From contig NZ_VIWO01000001.1 of NCBI RefSeq assembly GCF_007829335.1, positions 1,054,001 to 1,118,000 of the forward strand: a stretch of DNA of 64,000 bases, given 5' to 3'. The DNA comes from Chitinophaga polysaccharea (GTDB lineage Bacteria > Bacteroidota > Bacteroidia > Chitinophagales > Chitinophagaceae). Position 1 is the first letter of the stretch. Every line of letters starts with the position of its first letter. This document shows, one piece after another, positions 63,789 to 64,000 of the stretch. The position numbers and the translations under genes were made by a program. The notes beneath the pieces were generated by a model. It made no database searches. It had not been told where the DNA came from and worked only from the letters and a program-made list of their open reading frames with translations.

Positions 63789-64000
63789 TTAGAAAGAATA
63801 TCTCAGACCCAGCTGCATCTGGTGACGTGATGCGAAGAAGTCTTTTGAATAAGGAGCTCCTGGCTGAGAGAAAGTATAGATAGGATAGTTATCAGCAGAT
63901 TTCTTACCAGTTGGGTTCAGACCAATGTTAGCAGAGGAGTTGAACGTGTTTGGCGAGAAGTACTGGATACCCCAGTTCTTGTTCAGCAGGTTGGTAACAT
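63789..64000 (-). CDS. C-terminal end of a TonB-dependent receptor-like protein (5' part outside the window)
   Basis: The minus-strand frame is open from the right edge and ends at 63789, encoding about 70 residues: NLLNKNWGIQYFSPNTFNS, then a final strand RHQMQLGLRYSF, the terminal aromatic beta-strand of outer-membrane TonB-dependent receptors of the carboxypeptidase-regulatory (Oar-like) kind. The codon choice is that of an abundant protein. It ends at the shared hairpin. Confidence 0.75.
   Translation of the reverse strand, partial: VTNLLNKNWGIQYFSPNTFNSSANIGLNPTGKKSADNYPIYTFSQPGAPYSKDFFASRHQMQLGLRYSF

Noticed and set aside
1-64000. CRISPR arrays, rRNA and tRNA genes
   Set aside because: No repeat-spacer pattern, no 16S/23S/5S-like sequence, and no cloverleaf-compatible segment was seen in the intergenic regions.

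Overview
The window is a contiguous piece of chromosome from a Bacteroidota bacterium, most likely of the Chitinophagaceae (a Chitinophaga-like organism is my guess, not a demonstrated assignment). The grounds are two SusC/SusD outer-membrane uptake pairs, a single-chain glycyl-tRNA synthetase, GatB, a MoxR/DUF58/BatA locus, DUF5686 and CreD proteins, many lipoproteins with short lipoboxes, and promoters of the Bacteroidota type (TTTG, about 17-20 bases, TAnnTTTG) in place of the E. coli type. Both edges cut genes: the 3' end of ftsH at the left and the 3' end of a TonB-dependent receptor gene at the right. I found no rRNA, tRNA, CRISPR array, prophage or intact insertion sequence. The only mobile-element trace is an IS1595-type transposase gene that appears to have lost catalytic residues.

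Layout. 1-6.4 kb: ftsH end, a solo LUD-domain protein, LpxH-like hydrolase, RecO, an MMPL/RND exporter and the degenerate transposase. 6.4-16.5 kb: two independent susC-susD pairs, each closed by a hairpin terminator; the first has a long leader with a 39-codon small ORF. 16.5-24.7 kb: TlpA-like lipoprotein with gatB, an aldehyde dehydrogenase, a PDZ protein and alaS, with a 39-bp inverted repeat and a structured alaS leader. 24.9-34.3 kb: an M23 peptidase, MerR regulator, cysteine-less thioredoxin-fold protein, MscS channel, amidohydrolase, prfA, a DUF937-like protein, an OmpA lipoprotein, VanZ, gcvH, a cyclophilin and a small conserved protein. 34.4-41.7 kb: MoxR-DUF58-BatD-like-BatA, rsgA, two tandem tiny lipoproteins, a gamma-carbonic-anhydrase-like protein and a class III aminotransferase. 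41.8-48.3 kb: DUF5686 with a small partner, then a five-gene membrane operon (membrane protein, winged-helix regulator, CreD, diacylglycerol kinase, DUF1361). 48.3-64 kb: a very large envelope protein, an MBL hydrolase, a flippase, ArfB, a lipoprotein, dtd, a MazG-like protein, YihY, glyS, a ferredoxin reductase-like protein, mfd, a SIMPL protein and the receptor fragment.

Most genes are housekeeping: translation and its quality control (gatB, alaS, prfA, rsgA, arfB, dtd, glyS), DNA repair (recO, mfd) and envelope biogenesis. The best leads for something undescribed are: a pair of nearly identical three-half-site palindromes (ACTTTG-N5-CAAAGTACTTTT), one overlapping the promoter of the CreD operon and one just before creD, with a winged-helix regulator gene between them; two adjacent tiny lipoproteins sharing a C-x5-G-C-P pattern; an alaS leader able to form mutually exclusive hairpins behind a canonical promoter; and the inactivated transposase kept as a full-length ORF. 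All functional statements are from reading the sequence; no database search was possible.
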